From contig NZ_QGNZ01000001.1 of assembly GCF_003173595.1 (NCBI RefSeq), forward strand, positions 1,116,001 to 1,180,000: a stretch of 64,000 nt of DNA, read 5' to 3'. A program made the position numbers and the translations under genes. The DNA comes from Pedobacter yonginensis. Its GTDB lineage: Bacteria > Bacteroidota > Bacteroidia > Sphingobacteriales > Sphingobacteriaceae. The notes beneath the pieces were generated by a model, which worked only from the letters and a program-made list of their open reading frames with translations, searched no databases and was not told where the DNA came from. Shown one piece after another: positions 55,904 to 64,000 of this stretch (within the stretch, counting starts at the first letter, position 1; the number at the start of each line of letters is the position of its first letter).

Positions 55904-56815
55904 CTAAATTTTAAATCCTAAATTTTTACTGTTTTTTGAATGCATTACATTCCAGAAAACCCCTTGATACATCCACTTAATTAAATCTTTTCTTCCTTTG
56001 GATAGGTAAGCGAGTGCATCCCTGCTGCAAACCAATAAAACAAAGTAAATGCTGAATAATGTGGTGTTTAGGAAGCCTGTATTTCTTCTTATAAAAAGCA
56101 TCCTATTGCGAGTCATAAAATAAGTCTTAATCTTACTTTCCTTACCTACGCTTATAGATTCTTTATGATAAATTTTGGTTTTACCTGTAAACCAGATTTT
56201 TTTACCCTGCTTTTTAAATTTTTCGCACCAATCCAACTCCTCATAGTATAGAAAAAACTCTTCAGCCATTAAGCCTACAGTTTCCAAGTCAGCCTTTCTA
56301 CACATCATGGCAGCACCATGGCAATAGCCGGTTTCTCTGCTGTCTTTATCGTATTGACCACTATCAATTTGCATATTGCCAATCCCTTCATTTCTGCAAG
56401 TGAGGTAGTTCATTTCTGTAAAACCCGCATATTGAATTGTTTTGGGCTGATCGAAATATAAAATCAAAGGGGAAATTAAACCAATTGACGGATTGGCCTC
56501 CATCTCGCTCACTAAAACTTCAACCAAATTTGGTGTAATTTCTGTATCGTTGTTAAGCAATAAAAGATATTTTCCTGTAGCAGCTTGAATGCCTAAATTA
56601 TTGCCACCAGCAAAGCCTAAATTCCGATCCGACCGGATGTAAACCAATTCTGGATATATACTTTTGTATTCGGCTTCATGCTCTATCGCACTCCCGTTAT
56701 CAACAAAAATAAGCTCAATGGGATAATTAGGATTGGATAATTTAATCGATTTTAGGAAATCGATGTTCACCTGATGTTGATTGAAATTAACTGTAATAAT
56801 GGAAACGGGGATCAT
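55904..56815 (-). CDS. Family 2 glycosyltransferase, rhamnosyltransferase-like
   Basis: A 303-residue GT2 protein. VSIITVNFNQHQVNIDFL, LIFVDNGSAIE, NLGFAGGNNLGIQAATGKYLLLLNNDTEI (DxD-like NND), then CHGAAMMCRKADLETVGLMAEEFFLYYEELDWCEK are typical of the WcaA/rhamnosyltransferase group. No full membrane domain is present, only a hydrophobic patch near the C-terminus. It starts the small minus-strand two-gene unit with the GT at 54731-55897. The likely role is in cell-surface or exopolysaccharide assembly. Confidence 0.9.
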   Translation of the reverse strand: MIPVSIITVNFNQHQVNIDFLKSIKLSNPNYPIELIFVDNGSAIEHEAEYKSIYPELVYIRSDRNLGFAGGNNLGIQAATGKYLLLLNNDTEITPNLVEVLVSEMEANPSIGLISPLILYFDQPKTIQYAGFTEMNYLTCRNEGIGNMQIDSGQYDKDSRETGYCHGAAMMCRKADLETVGLMAEEFFLYYEELDWCEKFKKQGKKIWFTGKTKIYHKESISVGKESKIKTYFMTRNRMLFIRRNTGFLNTTLFSIYFVLLVCSRDALAYLSKGRKDLIKWMYQGVFWNVMHSKNSKNLGFKI

Positions 56816-57074
56816 TTACCGTAAAAGTAAGGAATCTATGTTACAATTTCATAAAAGGAATATGATGATGAAGAAAATACAATAGATATAATAGGAAAAT
56901 TGTACTGAAAGACAATCTAGGTGTATAATTGAGCCAAACAGGCCATCATACCGCTAAAGTTTACTTACATTCTTACTTTTTGATTTTTTTTAAGACTAAA
57001 ATATTTACCTTTATAGGGTTGCATTTTTGTTAACAAGATCCCCCTATTGTATTATATTGTATCGCGAATTCTAA

Positions 57075-58886
57075 ATGATTAACATTTTTACTGAAAAAGT
57101 TAAAAAGCTAACAACCAATCTTAATCTAAAAAAAACATTTCTTTTAGTTTTAAAAGCTTCAAAAGGTTGGCTTTTTCTTTCGGTGATGATGATTTTTACC
57201 GAAACAATTTTATTTTTAGGATCTATTTATGCCCTCAAAATTCTCGTTGATAAAATATCTCATGTCAACCTCGCAGATAAAAATTCTGAAAGTGATGTTA
57301 TAAAATATGTATTAATTGCCGCTTTACTAGCTGTGGGCTATGCCATTGCCAAGGCAATATCAGCTTATATTACAGAGGTGCAGGCAACAAAAGTTGCGCA
57401 TTACATCGATGAAAAGATACATCTAACAGCCATATCATTAGATCTTTCTTATTTTGAAAGTCCAGATTATTACGATGTTTTAAGTAGAGCGAAAGAAGCA
57501 GGTTCCGATCGGCCAAACTTGGTGATTACAACCATGCTGGAAATTGCTAAGAATATTTTAAACCTAGCCGCAGTTGGCTCACTCATCTTCACCATTAACT
57601 GGCTACTTTTACCCCTCTTAGTGGCTTTTGTGCTGCCTACGCTCTTTGTTCGGATCTTTTTTTCCAACAAGCAAAATATATGGAGAATTAAACACACCCC
57701 TTTAGAAAGAAAATCTGCCTATTTAAGTAATTTGCTTACATCTGATGTATCTGCCAAAGAAATAAGGGCTTTTGGTTTAGGCAATTACCTCAACAATCTG
57801 TATAAAAAAATTCGGGTCGAGGTTTTCCAGCAAAATCTCAAACTATCTTATAAAAGAACGTTGAGTGAAACGGTAACTACATCAATGGCGAGTATGGGTT
57901 TCTTCGCTTGCATTGGCTACATTGCCGTTGGCACCGTAAGAGGAACAACGAGCGTAGGTGATATTGTACTGTTCTTGGTTATCTTCCCTCAGTCGTTCAC
58001 GCTCATTCAAAATATTTCTTCAGGCATCTCAATTCTATATCATAACAATATTTTCATCAACAGCATATTCGAATTGTTTAATTTGAAGGCTGAAGAATCC
58101 GAAGCCACTAATTTTAAATCCATTTCTAAAAACATCGATCTTGATTTAGAATTTAAAAATGTATCGTTTACTTACCCGCATGCCGCCAAGGCAACATTAA
58201 CCAATATCAATTTAAAAATTCCATCAGGCAAAATTATTGCCATCGTTGGACTAAACGGCGCCGGAAAATCGACCTTGATTAAACTTTTATGCAAGTTATA
58301 CAAGCCAAATTTGGGTGAGATAACACTCGGAGAAGTGAATATTAATGAACTTGATGAATCGGACTACCGAAATCAGATCAGCCCTGTATTCCAGGACTTT
58401 TCAAAGTACAATGTTAGCGTAGAAGATAATATTCGCTTTGGTAACATATCCAAACCTTTTGCAGAAGAGGATGTTATCGATGCTGCTAAAAAATCTGGTG
58501 CGCACAATTTTATAACGCAATTCCCGAATCAGTATAAAACAATGATGGGCCGTTTGTTCGAAGACGGTCATGAAGTGAGTATCGGACAATGGCAAAAATT
58601 AGCAATTGCTAGAGCATTATTTAGTTCGGCTCGAATATTAATTTTTGATGAAGCAACAAGTGCCTTGGATGCGGTTGCAGAAAAAGAGCTTTATGATTCG
58701 TTCCGAAAAAGAATCGATAATAGAAGTGCCGTTATCATAAGCCACAGGCACTCAGCCATAAAACATGCTGATTACATTTATGTACTTTCTGGCGGCAAAA
58801 TATTGCAACATGGAACCGATACCGAATTATTAAATATGGAAGGTGATTATGCCAAACTTTTTAAAACACCTAATTCATCAACTTAA
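57075..58886 (+). CDS. ABC exporter, fused membrane and ATPase domains
   Basis: A 603-residue half-transporter. Six N-terminal membrane helices (residues 20-330) precede the ATPase: Walker A GLNGAGKSTLIKLLC, Q-loop SPVFQDFSKY, signature VSIGQWQKLAIARALF, Walker B ILIFDEATSALD and the His switch SHRHS. The SIGQWQ signature, in place of LSGGQ, resembles lantibiotic and peptide exporters and related Bacteroidota transporters. It leads a plus-strand series with a GT4, a toroid protein, a UbiA protein and a GT2. As the nearest dedicated exporter (3 kb from the synthases) it is a candidate for product or glycolipid export. Confidence 0.93.
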   Translation: MINIFTEKVKKLTTNLNLKKTFLLVLKASKGWLFLSVMMIFTETILFLGSIYALKILVDKISHVNLADKNSESDVIKYVLIAALLAVGYAIAKAISAYITEVQATKVAHYIDEKIHLTAISLDLSYFESPDYYDVLSRAKEAGSDRPNLVITTMLEIAKNILNLAAVGSLIFTINWLLLPLLVAFVLPTLFVRIFFSNKQNIWRIKHTPLERKSAYLSNLLTSDVSAKEIRAFGLGNYLNNLYKKIRVEVFQQNLKLSYKRTLSETVTTSMASMGFFACIGYIAVGTVRGTTSVGDIVLFLVIFPQSFTLIQNISSGISILYHNNIFINSIFELFNLKAEESEATNFKSISKNIDLDLEFKNVSFTYPHAAKATLTNINLKIPSGKIIAIVGLNGAGKSTLIKLLCKLYKPNLGEITLGEVNINELDESDYRNQISPVFQDFSKYNVSVEDNIRFGNISKPFAEEDVIDAAKKSGAHNFITQFPNQYKTMMGRLFEDGHEVSIGQWQKLAIARALFSSARILIFDEATSALDAVAEKELYDSFRKRIDNRSAVIISHRHSAIKHADYIYVLSGGKILQHGTDTELLNMEGDYAKLFKTPNSST

Positions 58887-58888
58887 TT

Positions 58889-60076
58889 ATGGTTGCACAC
58901 AAAAAGAAATTAGCAATAATTACCTGTTGTCTTGATGATTGGGGCGGAAGCGAAGAACTTTGGGCTAAAAGTGTTCCGGAGCTTTTAAAGCATGGCCTTT
59001 CTGACATTACGATTTATAAAAACGAAATCAACAAGCAACACCCTGAGTTTATAAAATTAACGGACACCAATATTCATTTGAAAGAATTATGGCCTCAAAA
59101 CAGCTTGGCCAGAACTGTTTATTTAAAACTCACAGATTTGATTTACCAGTTTGGCGCGAAATTGAAAATCACTCCCTATCAGCCAAATCGAGTTGCAAGC
59201 CAATTGGCTAAATTTTTAAGAAAAAACAGACCAGATTTTGCGGTCATTTCTCAAGGGATAAATTTCGATGGCTTAGCATTCGCTTATGAGTGCCTGAAAT
59301 TAAAAATACCTTATATCATCGTTTGCCATAAAGCGGTTGATTTTTATTGGCCGGATCAAAGAGATCGAGATTTCATGCGTGAAACGCTTTTAAAAGCTGC
59401 GAAATGTCTTTTCGTTTCAAAACATAATCTCAAGTTAACAGAGGAGCAATTCGGAATTAGACTTCCAAATAGCAGCGTAGTAATCAATCCCGTTAAGGTA
59501 GAAGTACATCCCCAACCCTATCCAGAGGTGTCAAATGGATTTAAACTCGCCTGCATTGGTCGTTTATTTGTAATTGATAAAGGACAGGATGTGTTATTGA
59601 GGATATTAGATCAGCCAAAGTGGAGAGCTAGAAATATTTCTGTTTCATTTATAGGAAAGGGACCAGATCAAGAGGGCATTATGGAAATGGCAAAACTCTT
59701 AAATGTTCAGAACATTTCTTTTGGAGGATTTAATGGCGATCTAAATGAAATATGGAAACATCATCACGCTTTAATTTTACCCTCTAGAAGTGAAGGTTTG
59801 CCCCTTACAATAATCGAAGCGATGTCTTTAGGTAGAGTTTCAATTGTTACCAATGCTGGAGGAAATGCTGAAGTACTAGAGGAAGGTGAAACTGGATTTA
59901 TTGGTGAATGCAATGAAAAGGATTTTGAAGAAGCGATGGAAAGAGCCTGGCAAAAACGAGATGGCTGGGAATTGATGGGGAAAAAATCGGCAGAATATAT
60001 CCGTAAAACAATCCCCAAGAAACCAGAGAAAATATTTGCCGATTTAATTAACGAAGCCATAAAAGCAACTGATTAA
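58889..60076 (+). CDS. Family 4 glycosyltransferase
   Basis: A 395-residue GT4 (GT-B fold) enzyme. The N-terminal Rossmann part starts IITCCLDDWGGSEELWAKSV. The C-terminal donor domain has KLACIGRLFVIDKGQDVLLRIL, SFIGKGPDQEGIMEMA and the family signature PSRSEGLPLTIIEAMSLGRVSIVTNAGGNAEVL, with the E-x7-E of retaining enzymes. It starts 2 bases after the ABC stop and is 11 bases before the next gene, so it is clearly co-transcribed. It would glycosylate a lipid or natural product; acceptor and donor are unknown. Confidence 0.92.
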   Translation: MVAHKKKLAIITCCLDDWGGSEELWAKSVPELLKHGLSDITIYKNEINKQHPEFIKLTDTNIHLKELWPQNSLARTVYLKLTDLIYQFGAKLKITPYQPNRVASQLAKFLRKNRPDFAVISQGINFDGLAFAYECLKLKIPYIIVCHKAVDFYWPDQRDRDFMRETLLKAAKCLFVSKHNLKLTEEQFGIRLPNSSVVINPVKVEVHPQPYPEVSNGFKLACIGRLFVIDKGQDVLLRILDQPKWRARNISVSFIGKGPDQEGIMEMAKLLNVQNISFGGFNGDLNEIWKHHHALILPSRSEGLPLTIIEAMSLGRVSIVTNAGGNAEVLEEGETGFIGECNEKDFEEAMERAWQKRDGWELMGKKSAEYIRKTIPKKPEKIFADLINEAIKATD

Positions 60077-60087
60077 AAAATAAATCA

Positions 60088-61152
60088 ATGGAAAGGAAAG
60101 GTGAAGATTTGCTGGGTAAAATTGACAATGCGATTGATAAAGGTGTAGATTATCTCTACGAGCATCAATTTCCAAATGGTGAATTTTGTTGCTATTACGC
60201 ACCTGATGACGAAATGCTGGAATGGTGTGTTCCTGATAGTACGGTATTCCCAACATCAATTATTGCCTGTTGCCTTTTAGGCATTAAGGAGTTGCCCAAG
60301 GTGAGTAAAATGTTGAGCTTAACCACCGGTTTTTTACAATATCAAATGATGGGTGGTGGCGTTTGGAATTACTTCACTAAGTGGAATCCTCTATTTAAAT
60401 ATATGCCTGCAGATTTAGATGATACTGCAATTGCTTCTTATTTTTTAAGGGCCTTGGAAATCGATTTTCCAGAAAACTCCAAGATATTTTATGGCAGTAG
60501 AAACAGGAAAGGATTATTTTATACCTGGATCGTTTTAAGGCCAACATTTAACAAGGATTTAAATTTCTGGAAGATAACTGGAAGAGAACTTAAACGGCCC
60601 ATACACTCTTCAGCATTTTGGCTTAAGTATGAGGTTGGGCGAAATGATATTGACGCCGTAGTCAACGCAAACACATTATTCTATCTCGGTTTAAATGAAA
60701 AAACTAAACCAATTATCAATTATTTGATAGGAATACTTACCGAGAATAAAGAAGCTCATAGCGACAAATGGTACAAAAATCCTTTTTCAATTTATTATTT
60801 TGTATCTAGAAATTATCCTAACGTTCAACAATTAGAGCCAGTTAAAGAAATGATTGTTGATCGGATCTATAAGCAAATAGATGCAAATGGTATGTTCGGC
60901 ACCTGCGCATTTGAAAATGCGCTCGCAATATTAACCTTAATTAATCTGAGGCATACAGATTTTCAATTGGAAATTGCTGTGAATCAGCTGCTAAACATAC
61001 AATCGGAAACAGGATGTTGGAAAAGGCACATCTTTTTTTATGCCGGGCCTTCCAAAACGGTAGGTTGGGGATCGGAGGAAATCATCACCGCCTTTTGTAT
61101 CGAAGCGCTCGTAAGTTACAAAAAGGCCCTTTTAATTAAACCAAAGGCATGA
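60088..61152 (+). CDS. Prenyltransferase/squalene-cyclase-repeat (alpha/alpha toroid) protein with DLDDTA motif
   Basis: A 354-residue protein with no signal peptide. Repeats of the QW/prenyltransferase type are seen: GVDYLYEHQFPNGEF near the N-terminus, and near the C-terminus DANGMFGTCAFENALAILTLI and LLNIQSETGCW. The stretch PADLDDTAIASYF (about residues 109-121) contains DxDDTA, the acid motif of class II terpene cyclases such as squalene-hopene and diterpene cyclases. Those enzymes are usually twice as long (two or more helical barrels), so this protein would be a single-barrel form. It overlaps the UbiA gene by 4 bases (ATGA). A terpenoid or polyprenyl substrate is plausible; a non-catalytic toroid is the alternative. 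Confidence 0.7.
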   Translation: MERKGEDLLGKIDNAIDKGVDYLYEHQFPNGEFCCYYAPDDEMLEWCVPDSTVFPTSIIACCLLGIKELPKVSKMLSLTTGFLQYQMMGGGVWNYFTKWNPLFKYMPADLDDTAIASYFLRALEIDFPENSKIFYGSRNRKGLFYTWIVLRPTFNKDLNFWKITGRELKRPIHSSAFWLKYEVGRNDIDAVVNANTLFYLGLNEKTKPIINYLIGILTENKEAHSDKWYKNPFSIYYFVSRNYPNVQQLEPVKEMIVDRIYKQIDANGMFGTCAFENALAILTLINLRHTDFQLEIAVNQLLNIQSETGCWKRHIFFYAGPSKTVGWGSEEIITAFCIEALVSYKKALLIKPKA

Positions 61153-62156
61153 AACTACTGAAGTTTACGCGGTATGGAGAATGGTGGGAATACAAACTGG
61201 TACCCTTACTATTTGTGGGTTATGCCACATCAATGCTTAATAATTATTCTTTAGAAACAGTTGGCCTACGTATTCTTTTTTTATTGGGAGCAATTGTAAC
61301 AGGAGCCATTTACGTAAGCGTAGTAAACGATGTAACTGATATTAAGGAAGATGCAATAGCCTGCAAGAAAAACAGAATGGCAAATCTTAAACCGATTTGG
61401 CGTGGTGTAATTTTAGCAACCTGCCTTGTGATGGGAGCGGTTTTTGGCTATTTTATTTATCCAGATCTGATCTCGCTAACATTCTATATTCTTGCTTACG
61501 TCGTGTTTACCCTATATTCTGTTCCACCTATTAGGTTAAAAAAGAGAGGTTTTTTCGGACCGATGTGCGATGCAATGGGCGCCCACTTTTTCCCATCATT
61601 GCTGATGACAACAAACCTGTTTTTTTGGTGCAAAACTGAACTCAATATGATCTGGATTTTTGCAATTGGAACTTGGTCATTATTTTATGGATTACGTGGG
61701 ATTTTATGGCATCAATATTTCGATCGGGAAAACGACATATTATCCAATACCAAAACCTTTGCAGTATCTATTGAACCAAAACGTTTTAAGACATGGGAAA
61801 GATTTATTTTAATATTTGAAATTGCAGGACTGAGTGCAATCATATACTATATTTTTAATATTTGGATTTTTTTAGCCATCCTGTCTTATTTTACCCTAGT
61901 TTTTATCAGAAGATTAGCATTCAAGTACAAAATTTGTATTATTATTTGTCCAGTTTCTGCGCCATATGAGTTAATAATGAACGATTTTTATTTAGTTTTC
62001 GCACCAATTTCGTTGCTTTTAGCGCAGGCTGTAACTAAGCCTTATGGTTGGCTCATTTTTTGCATACATCTTCTTTTATTCCACCAGAAAATAATTACTA
62101 TACTACAAGATTTACGTTATTTTTTTACAATCATCAGTAAAAAAGTGCCCCTTTGA
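61149..62156 (+). CDS. UbiA-family prenyltransferase
   Basis: A 335-residue polytopic membrane protein with about eight helices. Both aspartate-rich motifs of the UbiA family are intact: NDVTDIKEDAIACKKNRM (NDxxDxxxD, near residue 61) and FDRENDILSNTKT (DxxxD, near residue 190). LYSVPPIRLKKRG follows the first. These bind the magnesium and the prenyl diphosphate. UbiA members attach prenyl chains to aromatic or sugar-phosphate acceptors or act as membrane terpene synthases. The start codon overlaps the stop of the toroid gene, so the pair is translationally coupled and probably works together. It is not an obvious UbiA, MenA or heme A synthase by context. Confidence 0.85.
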   Translation: MKLLKFTRYGEWWEYKLVPLLFVGYATSMLNNYSLETVGLRILFLLGAIVTGAIYVSVVNDVTDIKEDAIACKKNRMANLKPIWRGVILATCLVMGAVFGYFIYPDLISLTFYILAYVVFTLYSVPPIRLKKRGFFGPMCDAMGAHFFPSLLMTTNLFFWCKTELNMIWIFAIGTWSLFYGLRGILWHQYFDRENDILSNTKTFAVSIEPKRFKTWERFILIFEIAGLSAIIYYIFNIWIFLAILSYFTLVFIRRLAFKYKICIIICPVSAPYELIMNDFYLVFAPISLLLAQAVTKPYGWLIFCIHLLLFHQKIITILQDLRYFFTIISKKVPL

Positions 62157-62236
62157 TAATTGACATCAACAATACAAGATAGAAACCCCAATAATTTTAT
62201 AAATACTAAAGAGCATCCACACTTTCATCTTCCCTA

Positions 62237-63214
62237 ATGATTAAGCCATCCAATTTAGTTACCGTTATTATTGCCACATACAACAGAGCCGATAAGTTAC
62301 CTGATGCCATAGAAAGTGTTCTTAACCAAACTTATCAATTCGTTCAAATTTTAGTGATAGATGATGGCTCTACTGATAATACAGTAGAAATTTTAAAAAA
62401 GTACCCAAGCATTGAATATCATTATAAAGAAAATGGCGGACAGGCATCTGCAAGGAATGTCGGTTTTAAATACGCTAAAGGATCGATTATTGCAACGCTC
62501 GATTCTGATGACATCTGGTACCCTGATTTTTTAACACGCTCTGTAGAAAAACTCGAAAGCGAAAATCTTGACTTTGTTTTCACCAACTGGGATCAGCAAA
62601 CGATTGATGGAAAGGTTATTGATTTTTTAATGAATGATGATGCGCTAATTCCTTACAACAACAGGGTTAAAAATGATTGGATAAACTTGGAAAGCGATGA
62701 ACTCAGAGCACTTTATATAGATACCTGCCCAGCCCCTTCTTCTTCGGTAATTATGAGAAAATCATCGATAATATCGGGATGGGATGAAAGGATACATATT
62801 GGAGATGATTGGTGCCTATATCTCGAAACCATTTTATCAAAAGAAGCCAGGGTTGCTTATACATTGGATAGGCTTTGGTTAAAAAGATTAGATGAAATAA
62901 ACGTGTACGACGGACGCAAGAGAAGCGAAATACTTGAATTTCTCTACATTGCTGACCTAGAAATTAAAATAGAAAAATTCAAAGACGTTCTTCGAAAAAA
63001 TGAACTGCGAATTTTTCAAAAACGGTATATGTTGAGCTTGGTAGAGCTTGCAAAACATAATCTCCTTCGCGAATTTGAATTTGCCCATGCCATTAAGTTA
63101 TTAAGAAGATCATTCAAATTGGATATTGCTTATACCTTTAGGGCGATGCCAATCATTTTTATGAAATCGTTCAGAACCAAAATATTAGATAAGCTTAAAA
63201 CTAACCGTTCTTAA
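62237..63214 (+). CDS. Family 2 glycosyltransferase
   Basis: A 325-residue GT2. The GT-A signature is clear: VTVIIATYNRADKLPDAIES, ILVIDDGSTDNTVEIL, GGQASARNVGFKYAKGSIIATLDSDDIWYPDFL (DSDD metal site). After that comes a variable acceptor region (SSSVIMRKSSIISGWDERIHIGDDWCLYLE). The C-terminal 90 residues are helical and basic. It lies 80 bases after the UbiA gene on the same strand and is probably the last gene of that operon. Its end overlaps the convergent small Tat-type gene by 14 bases. Confidence 0.9.
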   Translation: MIKPSNLVTVIIATYNRADKLPDAIESVLNQTYQFVQILVIDDGSTDNTVEILKKYPSIEYHYKENGGQASARNVGFKYAKGSIIATLDSDDIWYPDFLTRSVEKLESENLDFVFTNWDQQTIDGKVIDFLMNDDALIPYNNRVKNDWINLESDELRALYIDTCPAPSSSVIMRKSSIISGWDERIHIGDDWCLYLETILSKEARVAYTLDRLWLKRLDEINVYDGRKRSEILEFLYIADLEIKIEKFKDVLRKNELRIFQKRYMLSLVELAKHNLLREFEFAHAIKLLRRSFKLDIAYTFRAMPIIFMKSFRTKILDKLKTNRS

Positions 63215-63629
63215 TTTCTGATGGCGGATGCAAAGTATAAGCGAAAGGATTGGGTACGGGACTTTTATAAGGACTATACAAACCCAAATATTTGACCATC
63301 TTACTTTCATCCATTTTATTTATAAAAAAATCGCTCGAGAGTAAATAATATTTAATCAATTCTAAAATTTGATCTGATTTTTGCCAACCCACATGCAAAT
63401 AGTACATGGCCTTCCATTTTACGCGCTCTAGTAAATTATTCGTCTGTGTAAAATACTCGTCAACATATTTTACAACACTCCCTGGCTCCAAGATCAAATA
63501 ATCTAACTCTCTTTCTATAAACAATACCGCATATTTTTTAACAGAATTAGAAACAAAAAAAACCGACGATGGGATTGCCACTCCCCCAATGGCAACACCA
63601 GTTAAAATTAAAAACTTCCTTCTATCCAT
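63201..63629 (-). CDS. Small Tat-signal partner subunit of a GMC-type dehydrogenase
   Basis: A protein of about 142 residues beginning MDRRKFLILTGVAIGGVAIP, a twin-arginine-like signal with RRKFL, so it is probably exported folded. The rest (WKAMYYLHVGWQKSDQILEL, FINKMDESKMVKYLGLYSPY) resembles the small gluconate 2-dehydrogenase-subunit-3-type partners that lie beside GMC flavoproteins in Bacteroidota. The frame extends upstream to a GMC-overlapping ATG at 63653; the ATG at 63629 is preferred because it gives the clean signal and starts 1 base after the GMC stop. Identification as the partner subunit rests mainly on this arrangement. Confidence 0.65.
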   Translation of the reverse strand: MDRRKFLILTGVAIGGVAIPSSVFFVSNSVKKYAVLFIERELDYLILEPGSVVKYVDEYFTQTNNLLERVKWKAMYYLHVGWQKSDQILELIKYYLLSSDFFINKMDESKMVKYLGLYSPYKSPVPNPFAYTLHPPSEIKNG

Positions 63630-63630
63630 G

Positions 63631-64000
63631 TTAAAATACTTTATCGGCAGCAAATAGCGACATTGCAGAAAGCGTTAGCGTAGGGTTAGAAGCACTATAG
63701 GTTGTAAATGCTCCAGCCCCTAAAACAAATAAATTTCTATACTGATGATGAATCATGTATTTATCAACAACACCCAACTTAGGGTCTGCGCTCATTCTTG
63801 TTCCGCCAATGATATGCCCTTCGTTTGGAAAAGGATCTAGAAACTTTAGTTTTTCTACCGGCAAACAAGATAAAATATCTGGAAGTTTCTGCTTCATATT
63901 ATCTAACGCTTTGAATGTATAGTCTGATCTTTTTGTATGAAACACGTCTGGCACAAATTTATTTGCTGTGTGTTTCACATAATTATCATCAAGTGGTATA
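63631..64000 (-). CDS. GMC-family oxidoreductase, C-terminal part (runs off the window)
   Basis: The last 122 residues of a GMC flavoprotein are visible; the frame stays open to the window edge, so the gene is incomplete here and not truncated. The C-terminal GMC signature is clear: EGHIIGGTRMSADPKLGVVD with the catalytic-site His, then NLFVLGAGAFTTYSASNPTLTLSAMSLFAADKVF (the Asn-Pro-Thr-x-Thr stretch). Bacteroidota GMC proteins of this type oxidise sugars or alcohols in the periplasm with a small partner subunit and a cytochrome. Sequence beyond the window is needed for substrate class. Confidence 0.88.
   Translation of the reverse strand, partial: IPLDDNYVKHTANKFVPDVFHTKRSDYTFKALDNMKQKLPDILSCLPVEKLKFLDPFPNEGHIIGGTRMSADPKLGVVDKYMIHHQYRNLFVLGAGAFTTYSASNPTLTLSAMSLFAADKVF

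Noticed and set aside
60088..61152. A full squalene-hopene cyclase
   Set aside because: The protein has 354 residues, about half the usual length, and only part of the QW repeats; I kept the more cautious toroid call.
1..64000. CRISPR arrays, prophage, insertion sequences or integrase-linked island at tRNA-Arg
   Set aside because: I saw no regularly spaced repeats, transposase, integrase or phage genes, and no repeat of the tRNA 3' end nearby.

Overview
The window reads as a chromosomal segment of a Bacteroidota species, most likely Sphingobacteriaceae and Pedobacter-like. This rests on the low GC content, the two SusC/SusD pairs, repeated promoter boxes of the Bacteroidota form TAnnTTTG, and the protein families. 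It is inference; no rRNA or taxonomic marker is present.

Positions 1-7,700 hold housekeeping and small accessory genes: an SpmA/SpmB-type membrane protein, a PaaI-like thioesterase, a TonB-dependent receptor divergent from a Fur-family regulator, tRNA-Arg(UCU) with its own promoter box and terminator, a GNAT acetyltransferase and three small, very hydrophilic proteins (one DUF3072).

Positions 7,711-38,581 are a large polysaccharide-utilization locus. Sixteen minus-strand genes run from two SusC/SusD pairs through three GH2 enzymes, GH10, GH3, an alginate/glucuronan-lyase-family protein, a beta-helix protein, GH88, GH18 and GH30 to an SDR oxidoreductase and mannonate dehydratase (UxuA). The lyase, GH88 and UxuA/oxidoreductase point to a glucuronate-containing glycan. 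A divergent LacI-family regulator sits behind a perfect 18-bp palindrome.

Positions 38,578-41,336 carry an MFS transporter and a MarR regulator. They are divergent, and each promoter carries the same dyad directly after its -7 box, which looks like a self-contained efflux switch. A WalJ/YycJ-like metallo-beta-lactamase-fold protein follows.

Positions 41,337-54,725 are the most notable part: a compact hybrid NRPS-PKS cluster of two megasynthases plus a dedicated Sfp-type phosphopantetheinyl transferase. Domain order is A-T-KS-AT-ACP-AMT / C-A(MT)-T-TE. Specificity residues read by eye give Thr (DFWNIGMVHK) for the loading A domain and Gly (DILQLGMVWK) for the second, with malonyl for the AT. 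The predicted backbone is threonine extended by two carbons, transaminated at the beta position to a 3,4-diamino-5-hydroxyhexanoyl unit, then joined to N-methylglycine. I know of no described product of this composition.

Positions 54,731-64,000 hold two convergent glycosyltransferases, then an apparent operon of ABC exporter, GT4, a short alpha/alpha-toroid protein with the class II terpene-cyclase motif DLDDTA, a UbiA-family prenyltransferase and a GT2. The window ends in a GMC oxidoreductase with its small Tat-type partner. Whether this second block belongs to the NRPS-PKS pathway is open.
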